Below are positions 41,465 to 51,867 of a stretch of DNA of 64,000 bases, one piece after another (position 1 is the first letter of the stretch; every line of letters begins with the position of its first letter). The stretch lies in assembly GCF_000821185.2 (NCBI RefSeq), contig NZ_CP050855.1, positions 682,001-746,000 on the forward strand, in the 5' to 3' direction. This stretch comes from Serratia symbiotica. GTDB lineage: Bacteria; Pseudomonadota; Gammaproteobacteria; Enterobacterales; Enterobacteriaceae. Under the pieces are notes generated by a model. That model had not been told where the DNA came from, made no database searches, and saw only the letters and a program-made list of their open reading frames with translations. The position numbers were made by a program, and so were the translations under genes.

Positions 41465-41953
41465 CTAGTCACCCCCGGAGGGAATTGAACCGCCCCGGAA
41501 ATGAGCTGCACCCCAAAAGTTGGACACCGGGGCCTGTCCTATTACCGGAAAAACATGCTTCTCCAGTGAACGCCAGATGTCATCGGCATGGACTTCGGAA
41601 ATACCACTGGTCTTTTTAATGGCAAACCATTTTGTTGCCACGTTGATAAACAAACTGTCTGTCGTCTTCTTCTCCTGCTCCAGCTTTTTCGGATCAATGC
41701 CCTGAGCCAGCAGGCCCGGATAGTCATTGTGAAGGGGGCGGGCAGCAGCCAGTGAGAGGGCTGGATAATAGCCGAGTGTAATATTGGTACGGGCGGTGGA
41801 ATTTGGCCACTGGTAACGGAAACGCCAGATTTTTTTCCCGGAAGTTCTGACAGAAAGCGTCAGTCCGTGACCATCCGGCAGATCATAATCTTTATCGGCG
41901 GGTTTTGATTTTTGTACAGCTGCGGCAGAAAGCAGACAGCGGATAATGGTCAT
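41465..41953 (-). pseudogene. P4-type integrase, truncated
   Basis: The N-terminal arm-binding domain (KDYDLPDGHGLTLSVRTSGK KIWRFRYQWP) and the start of the core-binding domain (FINVATKWFAIKKTSGISEV … VFPVIGQAPVSN) are intact. The catalytic domain with Arg-His-x2-Arg-Tyr is gone. Its start faces the 3' end of tRNA-Asp 255 bases away, the classic position for an island integrase. The last 20 codons come from IS-end sequence. Confidence 0.85.
41468..41525. mobile_element. Nested IS3-family end fragments replacing the integrase 3' half
   Basis: TGAACCGCCCCGG (about 41485-41497) resembles the IS629-type left end, and the adjoining TGAGCTGCACCCCAAAAGTT resembles the end of another IS3-family group. 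Both identifications are from memory of typical ends. Confidence 0.35.
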
Positions 41954-42131
41954 GGTTCACTCCTCAGGTTGTCGTCAGTATTGAGCGACAGGGATGACGT
42001 GATATCCCGTTCCACAACCACTAACCACTTATCAGCCATAAATTCAAAAATGGCCCACGAAATTTTCTCTCTGGTCGCGTAGGCCATTTTACACCGGATA
42101 CCCCGGTATACAGAGGGACAATTTCAGACAT
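41954..42131. other. Intergenic between integrase and tRNA-Asp terminator
   Basis: It contains an inverted repeat AAAATGGCC … GGCCATTTT (42047-42093). This region should hold the island attachment site; no second copy of the tRNA 3' end was found in the window. Confidence 0.35.
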
Positions 42132-42170
42132 AAAAAAACCGTATCTCTTTGAGAGAGATACGGTTTTTTT
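42132..42170 (-). terminator. Terminator of tRNA-Asp (bidirectional)
   Basis: CCGTATCTCT (42139-42148) pairs with AGAGATACGG (42154-42163), with A7 on the left and T7 on the right. It can therefore work on both strands. Confidence 0.85.
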
Positions 42171-42207
42171 ATGTCCAGAGGTATAAGAATACCCCAGAAT
42201 AAATAAG

Positions 42208-42284
42208 TGGCGGAACGGACGGGGCTCGAACCCGCGACCCCCTGCGTGACAGGCAGGTATTCTAACCAACTGAACTACCGCTCC
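42208..42284 (-). tRNA. aspV: tRNA-Asp (GTC)
   Basis: A 77-base cloverleaf is read on the minus strand. The acceptor stem GGAGCGG pairs with CCGTTCC, discriminator G, encoded CCA at 42208-42210, anticodon loop CCTGTCACG (GUC), T-arm GCGGGTTCGAGCCCCG. It differs from E. coli tRNA-Asp at only a couple of bases. It sits next to dnaQ exactly as aspV does in E. coli, and it is a known integration site for P4-type islands. Confidence 0.97.
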
Positions 42285-42409
42285 GCGCCATTCCCTCTTA
42301 CGGGGGAACGAGGCGCATAATACGGATGCCCTTCAGTGCCGTCAATGCCTTTTTCTCAACACATGAACCGTTTGCACAGTTTTTCAGCGAAGCCCACGTA
42401 AATGCCGTT

Positions 42410-43153
42410 TTACTCCACTGCTGGTGCGCGCCATAAGCAACTGCCGCCCTTCTGCGCCACCAGATCCAAACGCGCCTCATGAGCCGCCAGCTCTTTATCG
42501 CTGGCGTAGACCACTTTCATCGCCATCGCCGGGCGAACGATGCGTTGAATATCCTGGGCGGAATTGGTCTGCTGGGTGTCGCCTTCCATCTGAAACGTCA
42601 TTGATGTCTGACCGCCGGTCATCGCCAGATAAACTTCTGCCAAGATCTCGGCATCAAGCAATGCGCCGTGCAGCGTGCGCTTGCTATTGTCTATCTCATA
42701 ACGGCTGCACAGGGCATCAAGATTGTTGCGCTTGCCAGGGAACAAACGGCGCGCCATCAGCAGGCTGTCGGTAATGGTACAGAAGGTCTCGGTCTTCGGG
42801 ATGCCCTGTTGTAGCAGGCGGAATTCGTGATCCATAAAGCCGATGTCGAACGCCGCGTTATGGATAACTAACTCACCGCCACGGATGAAATCGAGAAACT
42901 CATCGGCTATCTGATCGAAGGTCGGCTTATCGGCCAGGAACTCATCGCTTATACCGTGTACGCCATAAGCTTCTGGATCTACCAGCCGATCCGGCTTAAC
43001 GTAGACATGGTAGTGACGCCCCGTCAGACGGCGGTTAATTACTTCCACCGCACCGATTTCAATGATGCGGTGACCTTCGTAGTGCACCCCAAGTTTGTTC
43101 ATACCGGTGGTTTCGGTATCAAGGACGATCTGTCTGGTGGTGGTTGAGATCAT
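42410..43153 (-). CDS. dnaQ: DNA polymerase III epsilon subunit (proofreading exonuclease)
   Basis: The 247-residue DEDD 3'-5' exonuclease proofreads the replicative polymerase. ExoI motif VLDTETTG holds Asp12 and Glu14, ExoII is in HNAAFDIGF, and ExoIII is [14 protein letters not shown]. The C-terminal tail that binds alpha is present. I place the start at 43153 ([17 protein letters not shown]), since the longer frame overlaps the rnhA promoter side. Divergent from rnhA with 70 bases between them. Confidence 0.96.
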   Translation of the reverse strand: MISTTTRQIVLDTETTGMNKLGVHYEGHRIIEIGAVEVINRRLTGRHYHVYVKPDRLVDPEAYGVHGISDEFLADKPTFDQIADEFLDFIRGGELVIHNAAFDIGFMDHEFRLLQQGIPKTETFCTITDSLLMARRLFPGKRNNLDALCSRYEIDNSKRTLHGALLDAEILAEVYLAMTGGQTSMTFQMEGDTQQTNSAQDIQRIVRPAMAMKVVYASDKELAAHEARLDLVAQKGGSCLWRAPAVE

Positions 43154-43223
43154 ATTACAGTGCTCACAGCGTTCGTTTATGTCAGACTTGGTTTTTAGAA
43201 CTGATAGGAAGAGTCTACCAGAG

Positions 43224-43691
43224 ATGCTCAAACAGGTAGAAATTTTCACCGACGGCTCTTGCCTTGGCAATCCCGGGTCCGGGGGGTATGGCGCAATATT
43301 GCGTTACAAGCAGGTCGAGAAGACCTTTAGCATGGGTTATCACCTGACCACCAATAACCGTATGGAGTTGATGGCAGCGATCGTGGCGTTGGAAGCGTTG
43401 ACTGCACCCTGTAAGGTGATCCTTAGTACCGACAGCCAATACGTGCGCCAAGGCATTACCCAATGGATCCTTAACTGGAAGAAGCGTGGCTGGAAAACCG
43501 CCAATAAGCAACCCGTCAAAAATGTTGACTTGTGGCAACGCTTGGATCTGGCCATCCAGCGTCACACCATCACATGGGAATGGGTCAAGGGCCACGCTGG
43601 TCATGTGGATAACGAACGCTGCGACGTATTAGCGCGTGATGCGGCTGGCAATCCAACTCAGGAGGATGTCGGCTATCAGCCGGAAGCTTAA
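43224..43691 (+). CDS. rnhA: Ribonuclease HI
   Basis: The 155-residue enzyme cleaves RNA in RNA-DNA hybrids. The catalytic residues Asp10 ([11 protein letters not shown]), Glu48 (NNRMELMA), Asp70 (STDSQYV) and Asp134 (NERCDVLA) are at exactly the E. coli positions. ATG 43224 is chosen by this alignment; the frame is open further upstream into the dnaQ start. It overlaps yafS by 4 bases at the 3' end. Confidence 0.97.
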   Translation: MLKQVEIFTDGSCLGNPGSGGYGAILRYKQVEKTFSMGYHLTTNNRMELMAAIVALEALTAPCKVILSTDSQYVRQGITQWILNWKKRGWKTANKQPVKNVDLWQRLDLAIQRHTITWEWVKGHAGHVDNERCDVLARDAAGNPTQEDVGYQPEA

Positions 43692-44407
43692 GGAATCTTA
43701 CGGTAGCTCTTAATCGCGCCCACTGCGCGACTGAGAGACGGCTTTCTCACCCCCATTTTCATCGGCGTTGGTGTCAACGGTAATGTACGCTTGCGCGCCA
43801 CAATCACACTCATGCACCCCAGAGCTGGCAAGTGGGTGCATAGAAACTTGTTGTCCTTGTGCTGCCAGGGTAGTACGTGAAAACGCGCTTGATGCAACAC
43901 TTCGTAATTCAGCAAGCTAAGCCAATCCAGCACACGAATCTGGCTTAACATTCGGCTGGCATAAGGCTGGCGATGGCGCAGCCAGGGAACCAACTTGCCT
44001 ATCCCCAGCAGGCTAAACGGATTGAAGCCGCTGATCACCAACCAGCCGTCGTCGATCAACACCCGATCAACCTCACGCAGTAAGCGATGAGTATCGTCGG
44101 CATAGCACAGCGTATGCGCCAACAAACAGGCATCGACTGACTTGGTGGCAAAGGGGAGTGGGCAGTTTTCAGCAATCACCTGTAGCCCGGCCCCTGCCAG
44201 CCCCACATTGACCTGATGTGAGATAGCGCATTTATCTGTCGCCAAGTCGGCGCTGAGGTCGCCGAGCTTCAACAGGTGGAAACCAAACAGCTTTGGCCAC
44301 CAGGGTTGCAACTGCTGTTCAAGCGCCCCACGGTAGTACTCTCCCCATGGCAGCTCAGACCATGACGGTGGGTCAGTGAGCTTTTGTAGAGTGCGGGCTG
44401 GTTTCAT
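43688..44407 (-). CDS. yafS: SAM-dependent methyltransferase YafS
   Basis: The 239-residue protein contains a methyltransferase_11-like core ([44 protein letters not shown]). It matches YafS in length and in its place between rnhA and gloB. The nucleotide-binding strand is shorter than in classic enzymes, so the substrate is unknown. Divergent from gloB. Confidence 0.88.
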   Translation of the reverse strand: MKPARTLQKLTDPPSWSELPWGEYYRGALEQQLQPWWPKLFGFHLLKLGDLSADLATDKCAISHQVNVGLAGAGLQVIAENCPLPFATKSVDACLLAHTLCYADDTHRLLREVDRVLIDDGWLVISGFNPFSLLGIGKLVPWLRHRQPYASRMLSQIRVLDWLSLLNYEVLHQARFHVLPWQHKDNKFLCTHLPALGCMSVIVARKRTLPLTPTPMKMGVRKPSLSRAVGAIKSYRKIP

Positions 44408-44457
44408 GATTTATTATCTTCTTTTTATTTCAAGCTGCTGCTAACGAGAAGGACAAT

Positions 44458-45213
44458 ATGAATCTTATCAGTATTCCTGCTTTACAAGATAATTACATTT
44501 GGTTGCTTGATGATCAACATGGACACTGCGTCATCATCGATCCGGGTGAGTCAGCGCCAGTGCTTGGGGCATTACACCGCCTGAAGCTAATACCCGATGC
44601 GATTTTGCTAACCCACCACCATCAGGATCACGTCGGCGGCGTGACGCAGGTTGTGGCGCACTATCCCAACTTGCCGGTGTACGGGCCGCAGGAAACGGCA
44701 GACAAAGGGGTGGATCATGTGGTACACGATGGTGAAAAATTCGAAATCAATGGCCGCCAATACGTGACGATTGCGCTGCCCGGACATACGTTAGGCCACG
44801 TGGCATTCTATAGTGCGCCTTATCTGTTCTGCGGCGACACCATGTTCTCAGCCGGTTGCGGAAGACTGTTTGAAGGTACCGCAGAACAAATGTACCACTC
44901 ATTTCAACAACTCGCACAACTTCCCGATAACACCTTAATTTGTTGTGCGCATGAATATACGCTTTCGAACCTCAAGTTTGCGCGGGCTGTTTTGCCGGAA
45001 GATCGAGAGATTGAAGTATATCAACAACATGTTGAAGCATTAAGGGCAAAAAACCAACCCAGCGTACCGACCAACTTGCAATTAGAGCGAAAAATCAATC
45101 TATTTTTACGCTGTCATGATTATGATTTACAAAAGAAATTAGGCTTTAATTCGCCACCAAAGCAGCTTCATTCGGTTTTCTCCGAGTTACGCCTGCGGAA
45201 AGACAACTTCTAA
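44458..45213 (+). CDS. gloB: Hydroxyacylglutathione hydrolase (glyoxalase II)
   Basis: The 251-residue metallo-beta-lactamase-fold enzyme hydrolyses S-lactoylglutathione to lactate and glutathione. The [10 protein letters not shown] motif binds the two metals. [25 protein letters not shown] and [10 protein letters not shown] supply the other ligands. The usual 251-residue length and start [15 protein letters not shown] are present. Confidence 0.96.
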   Translation: MNLISIPALQDNYIWLLDDQHGHCVIIDPGESAPVLGALHRLKLIPDAILLTHHHQDHVGGVTQVVAHYPNLPVYGPQETADKGVDHVVHDGEKFEINGRQYVTIALPGHTLGHVAFYSAPYLFCGDTMFSAGCGRLFEGTAEQMYHSFQQLAQLPDNTLICCAHEYTLSNLKFARAVLPEDREIEVYQQHVEALRAKNQPSVPTNLQLERKINLFLRCHDYDLQKKLGFNSPPKQLHSVFSELRLRKDNF

Positions 45214-45284
45214 GCTTTTAGTTGTGGTATTTGGCTCAGCCAAGTATGATTGCTCGTCTTTTAAGCAACTATATTGATACACAC

Positions 45285-46649
45285 ATGAAGGCAAAAGCGA
45301 TATTTCTCGCCTCAGTCTTGCTAGTAGGATGCCAGTCGTCCAAGCAGGACGCACCGGCTCCAGAACAGCATGCACAGAGTTTGTCTTCGGCAGGTGAAGC
45401 AAAAGAGTACACAACGAATAGTCGAGCTAGCTCGGCGCGGTGGCTAGATAGCCATAGCGCTTCCGCGCAACAAGACCTGTGGAATTCTATTAGCGACGAG
45501 CTGAAGATGGAGGTTCCGGAAAATTCCCGGATCCGTGATCAAAAAATAAAGTACCTGAAAAGTAAGAGCTATCTCCACGATGTAACATTACGCGCGGAGC
45601 CGTATATGTACTGGATAGTCGGGCAAGTTAAGCAACGTAATATGCCGATGGAATTGGTACTGCTACCCTTAGTGGAGAGCGCTTTTGATCCACACGCCAC
45701 GTCAAGTGCCAATGCCGCAGGGCTATGGCAAATCGTACCGCAAACGGGCCGTCATTACGGTTTAAAAAACAATCAGTGGTATGACGGGCGACGTGATGTT
45801 GTGGCCTCAACGACCGCTGCGCTTGACATGATGCAGCGCTTGAACCGCATGTTTAATGGCGACTGGTTACTGACAGTAGCCGCCTATAACAGTGGTGAAG
45901 GCCGTATGATGCAAGCGGTTAAAGCAAACAAACGCCAAGGTAAACCCACCAATTTCTGGGCATTGTCGCTTCCGCGTGAAACATCAATTTATGTTCCGAA
46001 AATGCTGGCGCTGAGCGACATTATCAAACATAGCAAGAAGTACGGTATCAAGCTTCCAAAGACTGATGAAAACCGTGCACTAGCGCGTATTGATGTCGGC
46101 CAGCAGATGCAACTGGCCCAAGCGGCTGAGATGGCTGGGCTTTCCATCACCAAAATGAAGGCTTACAACCCAGGCTATAAAAAAGGCGTTACCGCCCCCA
46201 ATGGACCCCATTATATCATGGTACCCAAAGGGCATGCCGCTCGGTTGAAAGATTCGCTGGCCGATGGTCGGATCGCCGTGACTCAGCCAACGCTTTCGTT
46301 AGTGAAGAACAGCGATTTGTCTGGCGGCGGTTGGTATAAAGTGCGTTCCGGCGATACCATATCGGGCATTGCAAAGCGCTTGAATATCAAGAGCAGTAAT
46401 TTGCAGAGTTGGAATAACTTACATGCCAAGAGCGCCTTAAAAGTCGGACAAACCCTGCAAATAACCAGTAATAGCAGCATCACCTATCAGGTTCGTAAAG
46501 GTGACTCGCTGGTTAGTATCGCACGTCGTCACGGTGTCGATGTTGACGATGTGATGAGTTGGAACTCAACGCTCGGCAGAGGTAGCAGCTTGCAGCCCGG
46601 TCTTAAACTGACCTTGTTTGTTGGCAATAAGATAACGCCGGATACCTAA
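45285..46649 (+). CDS. mltD: Membrane-bound lytic murein transglycosylase D
   Basis: The 454-residue outer-membrane lipoprotein cleaves peptidoglycan. The lipobox LLVGC gives Cys16. The SLT domain has the catalytic Glu in LPLVESAFDPHATSSANAAG LWQ. There are two LysM domains near the C-terminus (YKVRSGDTISGIAKRLNIKS and YQVRKGDSLVSIARRHGVDV). ATG 45285 begins the signal peptide; an upstream in-frame ATG is not needed. The TAA stop is also the left copy of a MITE target duplication, so the native C-terminus may have been altered by the insertion. Confidence 0.94.
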   Translation: MKAKAIFLASVLLVGCQSSKQDAPAPEQHAQSLSSAGEAKEYTTNSRASSARWLDSHSASAQQDLWNSISDELKMEVPENSRIRDQKIKYLKSKSYLHDVTLRAEPYMYWIVGQVKQRNMPMELVLLPLVESAFDPHATSSANAAGLWQIVPQTGRHYGLKNNQWYDGRRDVVASTTAALDMMQRLNRMFNGDWLLTVAAYNSGEGRMMQAVKANKRQGKPTNFWALSLPRETSIYVPKMLALSDIIKHSKKYGIKLPKTDENRALARIDVGQQMQLAQAAEMAGLSITKMKAYNPGYKKGVTAPNGPHYIMVPKGHAARLKDSLADGRIAVTQPTLSLVKNSDLSGGGWYKVRSGDTISGIAKRLNIKSSNLQSWNNLHAKSALKVGQTLQITSNSSITYQVRKGDSLVSIARRHGVDVDDVMSWNSTLGRGSSLQPGLKLTLFVGNKITPDT

Positions 46650-46793
46650 GAGCCTGTCCCAGTAGGCGTATATTATTATTGCCGTCAGTTTGCCCACGGA
46701 CAGTGCGCAACAACTGGCGCGTACTGTCCGTGGGGATAGTGAGCACGGCCCAGATCCTCAATGGCAAATAAAATAGCCTAATGGGATAGGTTC
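46650..46793. repeat. MITE copy 4, at the mltD stop, inverted
   Basis: GAGCCTGTCCCAGTAGGC at 46650 and GCCTAATGGGATAGGTTC ending 46793, flanked by TAA on both sides (46647-46649 is the mltD stop; 46794-46796). It is inserted in the opposite orientation to the other copies. Confidence 0.88.
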
Positions 46794-46812
46794 TAAATAT
46801 TCGGCATAAAAT

Positions 46813-46849
46813 AAGCCCCCGTCAATTAAGCATCTGGTGGGGCTTTTTA
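46813..46849. terminator. Terminator between mltD and yafD
   Basis: AGCCCC (46813-46819) pairs with GGGGCT (46839-46844), followed by TTTTTA. Confidence 0.6.
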
Positions 46850-46876
46850 CTTCTCAGCGTCAGTCTTGCCTGCTGT

Positions 46877-47653
46877 CTAGCTCCGGTGGAATTCTACCAG
46901 CAGTGGGTTATGATCCGAGGCGCTGGTCTCCAACACCGATGATTTCACCACCCGAAGATCCCGATAAAACACAAAGTCCAACGGGCGGCCAAAAGCCTTG
47001 CGGCGATAATCGTCGATAAAGTTCACCTCACGTAACGCCATACCACTGGCGAACTCATACAGTGCATTAATACGTTTGCGGTTCCAGGCATTAAAGTCCC
47101 CGGCCATAATCACCGGTCCCTGATGGTTGACGATTTGCTCGCCGATCGGCCACAACTGCCTGCTGTAAACATCAACCCCCAGGCTAAAATTTACCGCATG
47201 GATATTCACCACCATCAATAGCTGATCATTGAACAACGGGTAGACGGTAATCAGGGCCGATTTTGCTAGGCGCAGCAAAGGTTCACGCTCACGCAGCGGG
47301 CAGCAATATACCGGATGTGCCGCCGCCAGCGTCATCACACCGGATGGATGTTGCGGCAGTACGAATGCTGGCACCTGATCGGTTGCTAGATAGTTGTCGA
47401 TGGCGAAACTAACCAGTTCCGGGGTGGTTTGCGCCTCTTGCAGCAGCACCAGCTGTGCATCCTTGCCATAGCTTTTCAGTCCCCAAAGCCAATCGGCCCG
47501 CTGCTGTTTAAAGATGTTCCACACCATCACCCGCAGGGTACCAACAGTAGGCAATGCGGCCGTTGGCGACAATGGCTGATTGATGGCACCAGGGAAAATT
47601 CGCTTAACTGGCTGGCCTGCAACATACCTCAAAGCATAAGTTCGTTTCAGCAA
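46877..47653 (-). CDS. yafD: Endonuclease/exonuclease/phosphatase-family protein YafD
   Basis: The 258-residue EEP-fold protein has [13 protein letters not shown] (Asn), [11 protein letters not shown] (catalytic Glu), [11 protein letters not shown] and [14 protein letters not shown] (Asp-His), the complete metal-dependent phosphodiesterase set. The molecular substrate of YafD is unknown; in E. coli it has been linked to stress resistance. Its usual neighbour yafE is missing; a MITE and IS follow. Confidence 0.92.
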   Translation of the reverse strand: MLKRTYALRYVAGQPVKRIFPGAINQPLSPTAALPTVGTLRVMVWNIFKQQRADWLWGLKSYGKDAQLVLLQEAQTTPELVSFAIDNYLATDQVPAFVLPQHPSGVMTLAAAHPVYCCPLREREPLLRLAKSALITVYPLFNDQLLMVVNIHAVNFSLGVDVYSRQLWPIGEQIVNHQGPVIMAGDFNAWNRKRINALYEFASGMALREVNFIDDYRRKAFGRPLDFVFYRDLRVVKSSVLETSASDHNPLLVEFHRS

Positions 47654-47750
47654 GATATTCGCCTATTTCCAATTTGAATGAAATTGGCGAAGAAGTCCCC
47701 ACCAACAATGGATTGATTATACGCCTGCCTTATTCTATTCATTATGCTGA

Positions 47751-47895
47751 GAACCTATCCCATTAGGCTATTTTATTTGCCATTGAGGATCTGGGCTGTG
47801 CTCACCATCCTCACGACCTCCCACTAGACGCCGGTTATGGCGCTCTGTCCGTGTGTAAACTGGCGGCAACAATGTACGTCTGCTGGGATAGGCGC
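47751..47895. repeat. MITE copy 5, upstream of yafD
   Basis: GAACCTATCCCATTAGGC at 47751 to CTGGGATAGGCGC ending 47895, flanked by TGA and TTA. The left end is 98 bases from the yafD start. Confidence 0.85.
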
Positions 47896-47949
47896 TTAGT
47901 TTGAGATAAAGATTTATAAAGGATGATGCTCTCAACGTATAGCTTAACT

Positions 47950-49205
<1,256 letters not shown>

Positions 49206-49518
49206 CATAGGCACTGCTACTAGTTTTTCCCATCCCATCCGGAACAATACTCTCACCCAGAAACCCAATGGCATCCCCAGTATCGATGTTAAGTTTATTA
49301 TCTAGTTTCACTACAGCATCAAATATTCCCCTAGATAATGCATGTTGCATCCATACCGGCAAATGCGCGTATTGCTTTCCATCCGGTTCCATAAATTCAG
49401 GAGCCAGTGAGATCCAGAACAGTTCCCCGGATGGCTCATTTTGGTCAGTGAGTATTTTGGCTAGGCCGAATGGATGGGATTTACCCTTTAGGTCAAAAGA
49501 CATTTTACGTATCACCAT
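49206..49518 (-). pseudogene. Probable T6SS-associated effector fragment, truncated by IS
   Basis: About 104 residues starting MVIRKMSFDLKGKSHPFGLA and containing HLPVWMQHALSRGIFDAVVK and TGDAIGFLGESIVPDG before the frame runs into the IS end at 49205. The GD.IG.LG pattern is like that of M23-type peptidase-fold domains near their C-terminal HIEV motif, which is lost. It lies 3 bases after the previous gene, so it belonged to a vgrG-linked module. Assignment is tentative. Confidence 0.5.
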
Positions 49519-49521
49519 GAT

Positions 49522-50052
49522 CTAGTTTCCTTTTTTCAGAATACCGCCACTTGGCAAAGGTGCCGCCTGCCCATTTTGCTTTGCCCCGTTGTGCTGTCGT
49601 TTTCTGAGTCCATCACCTTTATCAGTCACACAAAAACAATCCATCTTCGGAAATACCGACAACGGGGCCAGTCCCATGTATAACGAATAAAACTCAAGCC
49701 AAGTGTAGTCTTTCTCCGGGGCGGGTTTACAGATCGATTTCACCAGCACAAAGGTTGTTGAGTACTGTAGTGTCTGACCGTTGTACGTATTTTTCTGGTA
49801 ATCCTTGTTCAGGTGCTCGGCCACCACTTCTCCGTCAGCCATACACTGCAGCGCAACGGCAGAGTCCATCGTTTCGGCTTTAAGCACTGACCCAGGTGCC
49901 GAGGTTTCAGTCAGTTGGATACCGCCATACCACATCCGGTTCGTTCCCACCAGCCAGGGGGCCTGTTTCTCTCGGCCAATGAGTTCCATCATTTCATCCA
50001 ACGTGGCGTAGTTTTCTCCATTTTTATTACGGGCAGGAAAACAGATTTTCAT
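49522..50052 (-). CDS. Protein of unknown function in a vgrG module
   Basis: The 176-residue protein (MKICFPARNKNGENYATLDE MMELIGREK) overlaps the vgrG end by four bases (ATGA), so it was translated from the same mRNA. It is rich in Cys and aromatic residues (CKPAPEKDYTWLEFYSLYMG, FPKMDCFCVTDKGDG). I do not recognise the family. By position it could be an effector or an effector adaptor. The promoter and 5' part of vgrG are gone, so expression is doubtful. Confidence 0.55.
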   Translation of the reverse strand: MKICFPARNKNGENYATLDEMMELIGREKQAPWLVGTNRMWYGGIQLTETSAPGSVLKAETMDSAVALQCMADGEVVAEHLNKDYQKNTYNGQTLQYSTTFVLVKSICKPAPEKDYTWLEFYSLYMGLAPLSVFPKMDCFCVTDKGDGLRKRQHNGAKQNGQAAPLPSGGILKKGN

Positions 50053-50315
50053 TCTGGCAGTCCGCAGAGTGGCATGGTGGCTTCTGTCACAGGCGGCAGA
50101 AGAACAAAGTTTGTTTTATCGAAGACAAGTTTTTCACTCTGCATGCTCGCAACGGTCATCGGCACCTGATAACCTGTCGCCTTGGTGATCAAGTCTCCGT
50201 TGATACCATGCTCGAAACCCTTCTGGCTTAGCTTCAGGTAATAACCACCACCATTGAGCGTAAGAGTTTTCTGAGTAATGATAATCACTTTATCCTGGGT
50301 ACGAGTCAACGTGGA
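50049..50315 (-). pseudogene. VgrG C-terminal fragment
   Basis: The frame reads DKVIIITQKTLTLNGGGYYL KLSQKGFEHGINGDLITKAT and ends …TMPLCGLPE. This is the beta-rich DUF2345-type C-terminal region of the T6SS spike protein VgrG (usual length >600 residues). The upstream part is replaced by an IS6-family fragment. Confidence 0.75.
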
Positions 50316-50321
50316 CTGTTC

Positions 50322-50440
50322 TGGCGGTGAAGCGTGGAGTGGTCGACGGCAACGCCACGTTTTGTCATCATTACTTCCAGATCGCGCAGGCTCAGTACCA
50401 GCGGACACATTGCGCGATGATAACGACTGGATAGTGTAAT
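50322..50440 (-). pseudogene. IS6-family transposase fragment
   Basis: Two frames read HPVVIIAQCVRWY and LSLRDLEVMMTKRGVAVDHS TLHR, the N-terminal part of IS6/IS26-type transposases (VILLAVRWYL…YSLRDLEEMM.ERG..VDHST). Only about 40 codons remain, joined to vgrG. Confidence 0.65.
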
Positions 50441-50519
50441 TGTTTAAGGGCTTGTCGGAGCAAAGTCAGGTGACATAATAAAAAACAGCCTGTTACCCTG
50501 ACTATCTCTTAATGCGAAA

Positions 50520-51470
50520 CTATCCTCCAGTGTGCCCACTCGGTTTGATGCCCAGTGCCCCGATAACACCTGCTACCAGACAGGTAATCCCGGCTAAGGT
50601 GAGCAACGGAGGCCACGCTTGACGCAGCAAGAAAGTGTACGCCAACCCGGCGAGGATTTCGAAAACAATCAATGGCCCAACTAAAACCGTTGGCAAACGC
50701 TGACTGGCCTCGTTCCAGCAGAGTGCGCCAATCCACGAACACAGCACGCCAATGGCGAACATCAGTGGAATAAACACCTCAGGCCGTGGGCCGAGCGGCA
50801 AGGGAAATGCCGTATCAGTGACGCTCAGTTGCCCACAAACGACCACATAGCCCAGCAGCGCCAGCGGAAAGGTTACCACGCCTTGTGCCGTGGCCCAGGT
50901 GGCAGGCCGCGTTCCCGGATTTTTACGCAACCAGCGAGCGTTACGCAAAGGAAACCACGTCCAGCATGCCACTGCGATAACGGCCAGCACCAAGCCGCTG
51001 CCATAACGCCATGGGTCAACCGGAACCAGGTTCGCCTTTAACTCAGCAATATTGACCAACACCAGCCCTAGCGCAATTACCAACAGCGCAGGAGTTAACT
51101 TTCGCCAGGATAGGCACCCTTCGTCGTGGCCATAAAACAGGTTGGCCGCCACGGAGATCATTACCGGTAATGTACCAATAATCATGGTTGAAACCGGGGC
51201 ACCGGTACGTTGAATGGCGCTGGCCAGGCAGAAGTAATACAGCAGGTTGCCAATAACCGTCAGTTTCAGTGTTTCCAGCCAGTCTGCGCGCGTTAGACGC
51301 CGTAGCCGGTTGCGGTCGAACCAGGCCAGCGGTAAGGAAATAAGCCCAAAAGCCAAATAACGGGCGGTCGACTGCAATGCAGCCGGGTACTCCGGTACGA
51401 TGATGGGGCCGATGAAGACCAGCCCCCACATCATGCCTGCTGCCAGCGCAAATAAAACGCCAATAACCAT
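50520..51470 (-). CDS. EamA/DMT-family transporter
   Basis: The 316-residue inner-membrane protein has about ten helices in two EamA repeats (starts MVIGVLFALAAGMMWGLVFI). It has backbone-like composition, unlike the AT-rich exporter at 36738. The substrate is unknown. A MITE lies 22 bases upstream of its start and may have replaced the native promoter. Confidence 0.85.
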   Translation of the reverse strand: MVIGVLFALAAGMMWGLVFIGPIIVPEYPAALQSTARYLAFGLISLPLAWFDRNRLRRLTRADWLETLKLTVIGNLLYYFCLASAIQRTGAPVSTMIIGTLPVMISVAANLFYGHDEGCLSWRKLTPALLVIALGLVLVNIAELKANLVPVDPWRYGSGLVLAVIAVACWTWFPLRNARWLRKNPGTRPATWATAQGVVTFPLALLGYVVVCGQLSVTDTAFPLPLGPRPEVFIPLMFAIGVLCSWIGALCWNEASQRLPTVLVGPLIVFEILAGLAYTFLLRQAWPPLLTLAGITCLVAGVIGALGIKPSGHTGG

Positions 51471-51492
51471 ACATGCTCCATCAACAGAATAA

Positions 51493-51637
51493 GAACCTAT
51501 CCCATTAGGCTATTTTATTTACCATTCTGGATCTGGGCAGTGCTCACCCTCCTCACGGACTCCCTGTACGCTCCGGCTGTTGTGCGCTGTCCCTGTCCAA
51601 ACTGGCTGCAACAATGCATGCTTAATGGGATAGGTTC
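51493..51637. repeat. MITE copy 6, upstream of the DMT gene
   Basis: A clean 145 bp copy: GAACCTATCCCATTAGGC at 51493 and TTAATGGGATAGGTTC ending 51637, flanked by TAA on both sides. This is the best type copy of the family in the window. Confidence 0.92.
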
Positions 51638-51867
51638 TAATTTATTGTCAAATTTGGCGTATGTAGCCATAAGACAAGGCTCCAAACTGTTACCCCATTC
51701 TACGACGACTGAATCAGTTTAAGTGACTTTTTTAGTAATAATGTGTTTTGCACTACAGCAATTATCATGAATCTTCAAGGCAGGCTGTTTGCCTGACAGT
51801 GCTTCTCGGTTTTTCCGCGATCCGGTACACTGCAAGATGGAAGATTGACGATAACAAGAGGTTCTTC

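Noticed and set aside
42047..42093. Inverted repeat AAAATGGCC/GGCCATTTT considered as an attachment site
   Set aside because: It does not match the tRNA-Asp 3' end, and no second copy is seen, so there is no evidence for an att site.
42021..42269. A frame across tRNA-Asp (…GGRGFEPRPFRH…)
   Set aside because: This is the well-known false protein produced by translating a tRNA gene.
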